A DNA stretch of 64,000 nt, from NCBI GenBank assembly GCA_028279885.1, contig JANQMX010000028.1, forward strand, positions 53,573 through 117,572. The letters run 5' to 3'. The notes below the pieces were generated by a model. The model saw only the letters and a program-made list of their open reading frames with translations, searched no databases and had not been told where the DNA came from. This DNA comes from Rhodovibrionaceae bacterium (GTDB lineage: Bacteria > Pseudomonadota > Alphaproteobacteria > Kiloniellales > DSM-21159). Below are positions 63,755 through 64,000 of the stretch, piece after piece (position 1 is the first letter of the stretch; every line of letters begins with the position of its first letter). A program made the position numbers and the translations under genes.

Positions 63755-63903
63755 GACCTTGCCTTGATGCTTCGCTGGCCCACGTCCGCCACACCGCCCG
63801 TTAACACTGACGCTCAATTGCGACCATGGCGTGGTGCGTCGCGAAGAGAAAGGCAACAAGTTATCGCCTTTCGTTGGACCCGCGTTGCGCCGCGTCGTAC
63901 ACC

Positions 63904-64000
63904 TAGAGCGTTTCATAATTTGACGGAAGCGTAGCCAGCGTTTTGGAAGTAGTTGGCGCATTCCTGAGGTTGGATGGTTCCAAGGAGCTGTCCGAGATAG
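63904..64000 (-). mobile_element. IS630 family insertion sequence, one end
   Basis: The transposase stop is followed within 12 bases by GAGCGTTTCATAATTTGACG, a likely terminal inverted repeat, bordered by TA at 63904-63905. IS630 elements insert at and duplicate TA. The boundary therefore lies near 63905, with the element extending beyond the right edge. Confidence 0.65.
63913..64000 (-). CDS. IS630 family transposase, C-terminal fragment
   Basis: Read on the minus strand from the window edge, the frame encodes LGQLLGTIQPQECANYFQNA and ends at a TGA (63913-63915). This is the characteristic C-terminus of IS630 transposases (PQECANYF.NAGY). The rest of the gene lies beyond the window. It cannot be told whether the element is complete. 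Confidence 0.8.
   Translation of the reverse strand, partial: YLGQLLGTIQPQECANYFQNAGYASVKL

Overview
The window looks like a chromosomal stretch from a high-GC alphaproteobacterium, most likely a marine or soil Rhodospirillales/Kiloniellales-type heterotroph. The lines of evidence are GC-rich coding with strong third-position bias, ftsK followed directly by lolA (a common alphaproteobacterial order), an RpoE-ChrR type sigma/anti-sigma pair, TAXI-TRAP and TctCBA transporters, DUF3141 and DUF1203 proteins, and a wealth of LysR/IclR/GlxA-type regulators. This is a family-level reading of gene content; no 16S rRNA or other marker gene is present. No tRNA, rRNA, phage or CRISPR array was seen. The only mobile DNA is the 3' end of an IS630-family transposase at the right edge.

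Layout. 0-4.6 kb: three tandem Sel1-repeat (SLR) genes, the first cut by the window edge and the second a fusion of four SLR modules. 4.8-7.8 kb: a DUF3141 PhaC-like hydrolase and a CBS-domain protein. 7.9-12.2 kb: an RND efflux pair. 12.3-18.4 kb: a catabolic island with a GlxA-type AraC regulator divergent from class II aldolase and TauD/GBBH-like dioxygenase genes, then a FAD monooxygenase and DsbA/FrnE-like gene divergent from a LysR gene. 18.4-24.3 kb: small proteins, DUF2177, a large cytoplasm-type metzincin, DUF1203 and homoserine dehydrogenase. 24.4-28.0 kb: an alanine/glycine symporter with UspA, divergent from an Lrp regulator, then a coiled-coil protein and a BLUF blue-light sensor. 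28.0-34.7 kb: a TAXI-TRAP plus AtuA (DUF1446) operon, divergent from a LysR gene, and a second LysR gene. 35.0-38.3 kb: ftsK and lolA. 38.3-42.8 kb: a second RND pair (HAE1 type). 43.1-51.6 kb: a second catabolic island with IclR, SDR, ThDP enzyme, PhyH-type dioxygenase, TctCBA transporter and an epimerase. 51.7-57.0 kb: HD/PDE-like hydrolase, MscS channel, beta-propeller protein and an atypical SDR. 57.3-58.5 kb: ECF sigma factor and ChrR. 58.6-59.7 kb: an Xre/RES toxin-antitoxin pair. 59.8-61.2 kb: a PEP-CTERM-like protein with natural Gly4Ser repeats. 61.7-63.2 kb: an MlrC-type M81 peptidase. 63.2-64.0 kb: a small membrane-anchored protein and the IS630 end.

How the genes work together. 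Three islands (13-17 kb, 28-33 kb, 43-51 kb) each pair a dedicated regulator with oxygenases or acyl-processing enzymes; the second and third also carry a solute-binding-protein transporter. Each looks like an uptake-and-catabolism module for an organic acid that cannot be named from sequence. Many divergent intergenic regions carry clear palindromes that serve as candidate operators. The ECF-ChrR pair keeps every known zinc ligand of the singlet-oxygen-sensing ChrR, and the BLUF protein keeps the complete photocycle residues, so the organism probably senses light and photo-oxidative stress.
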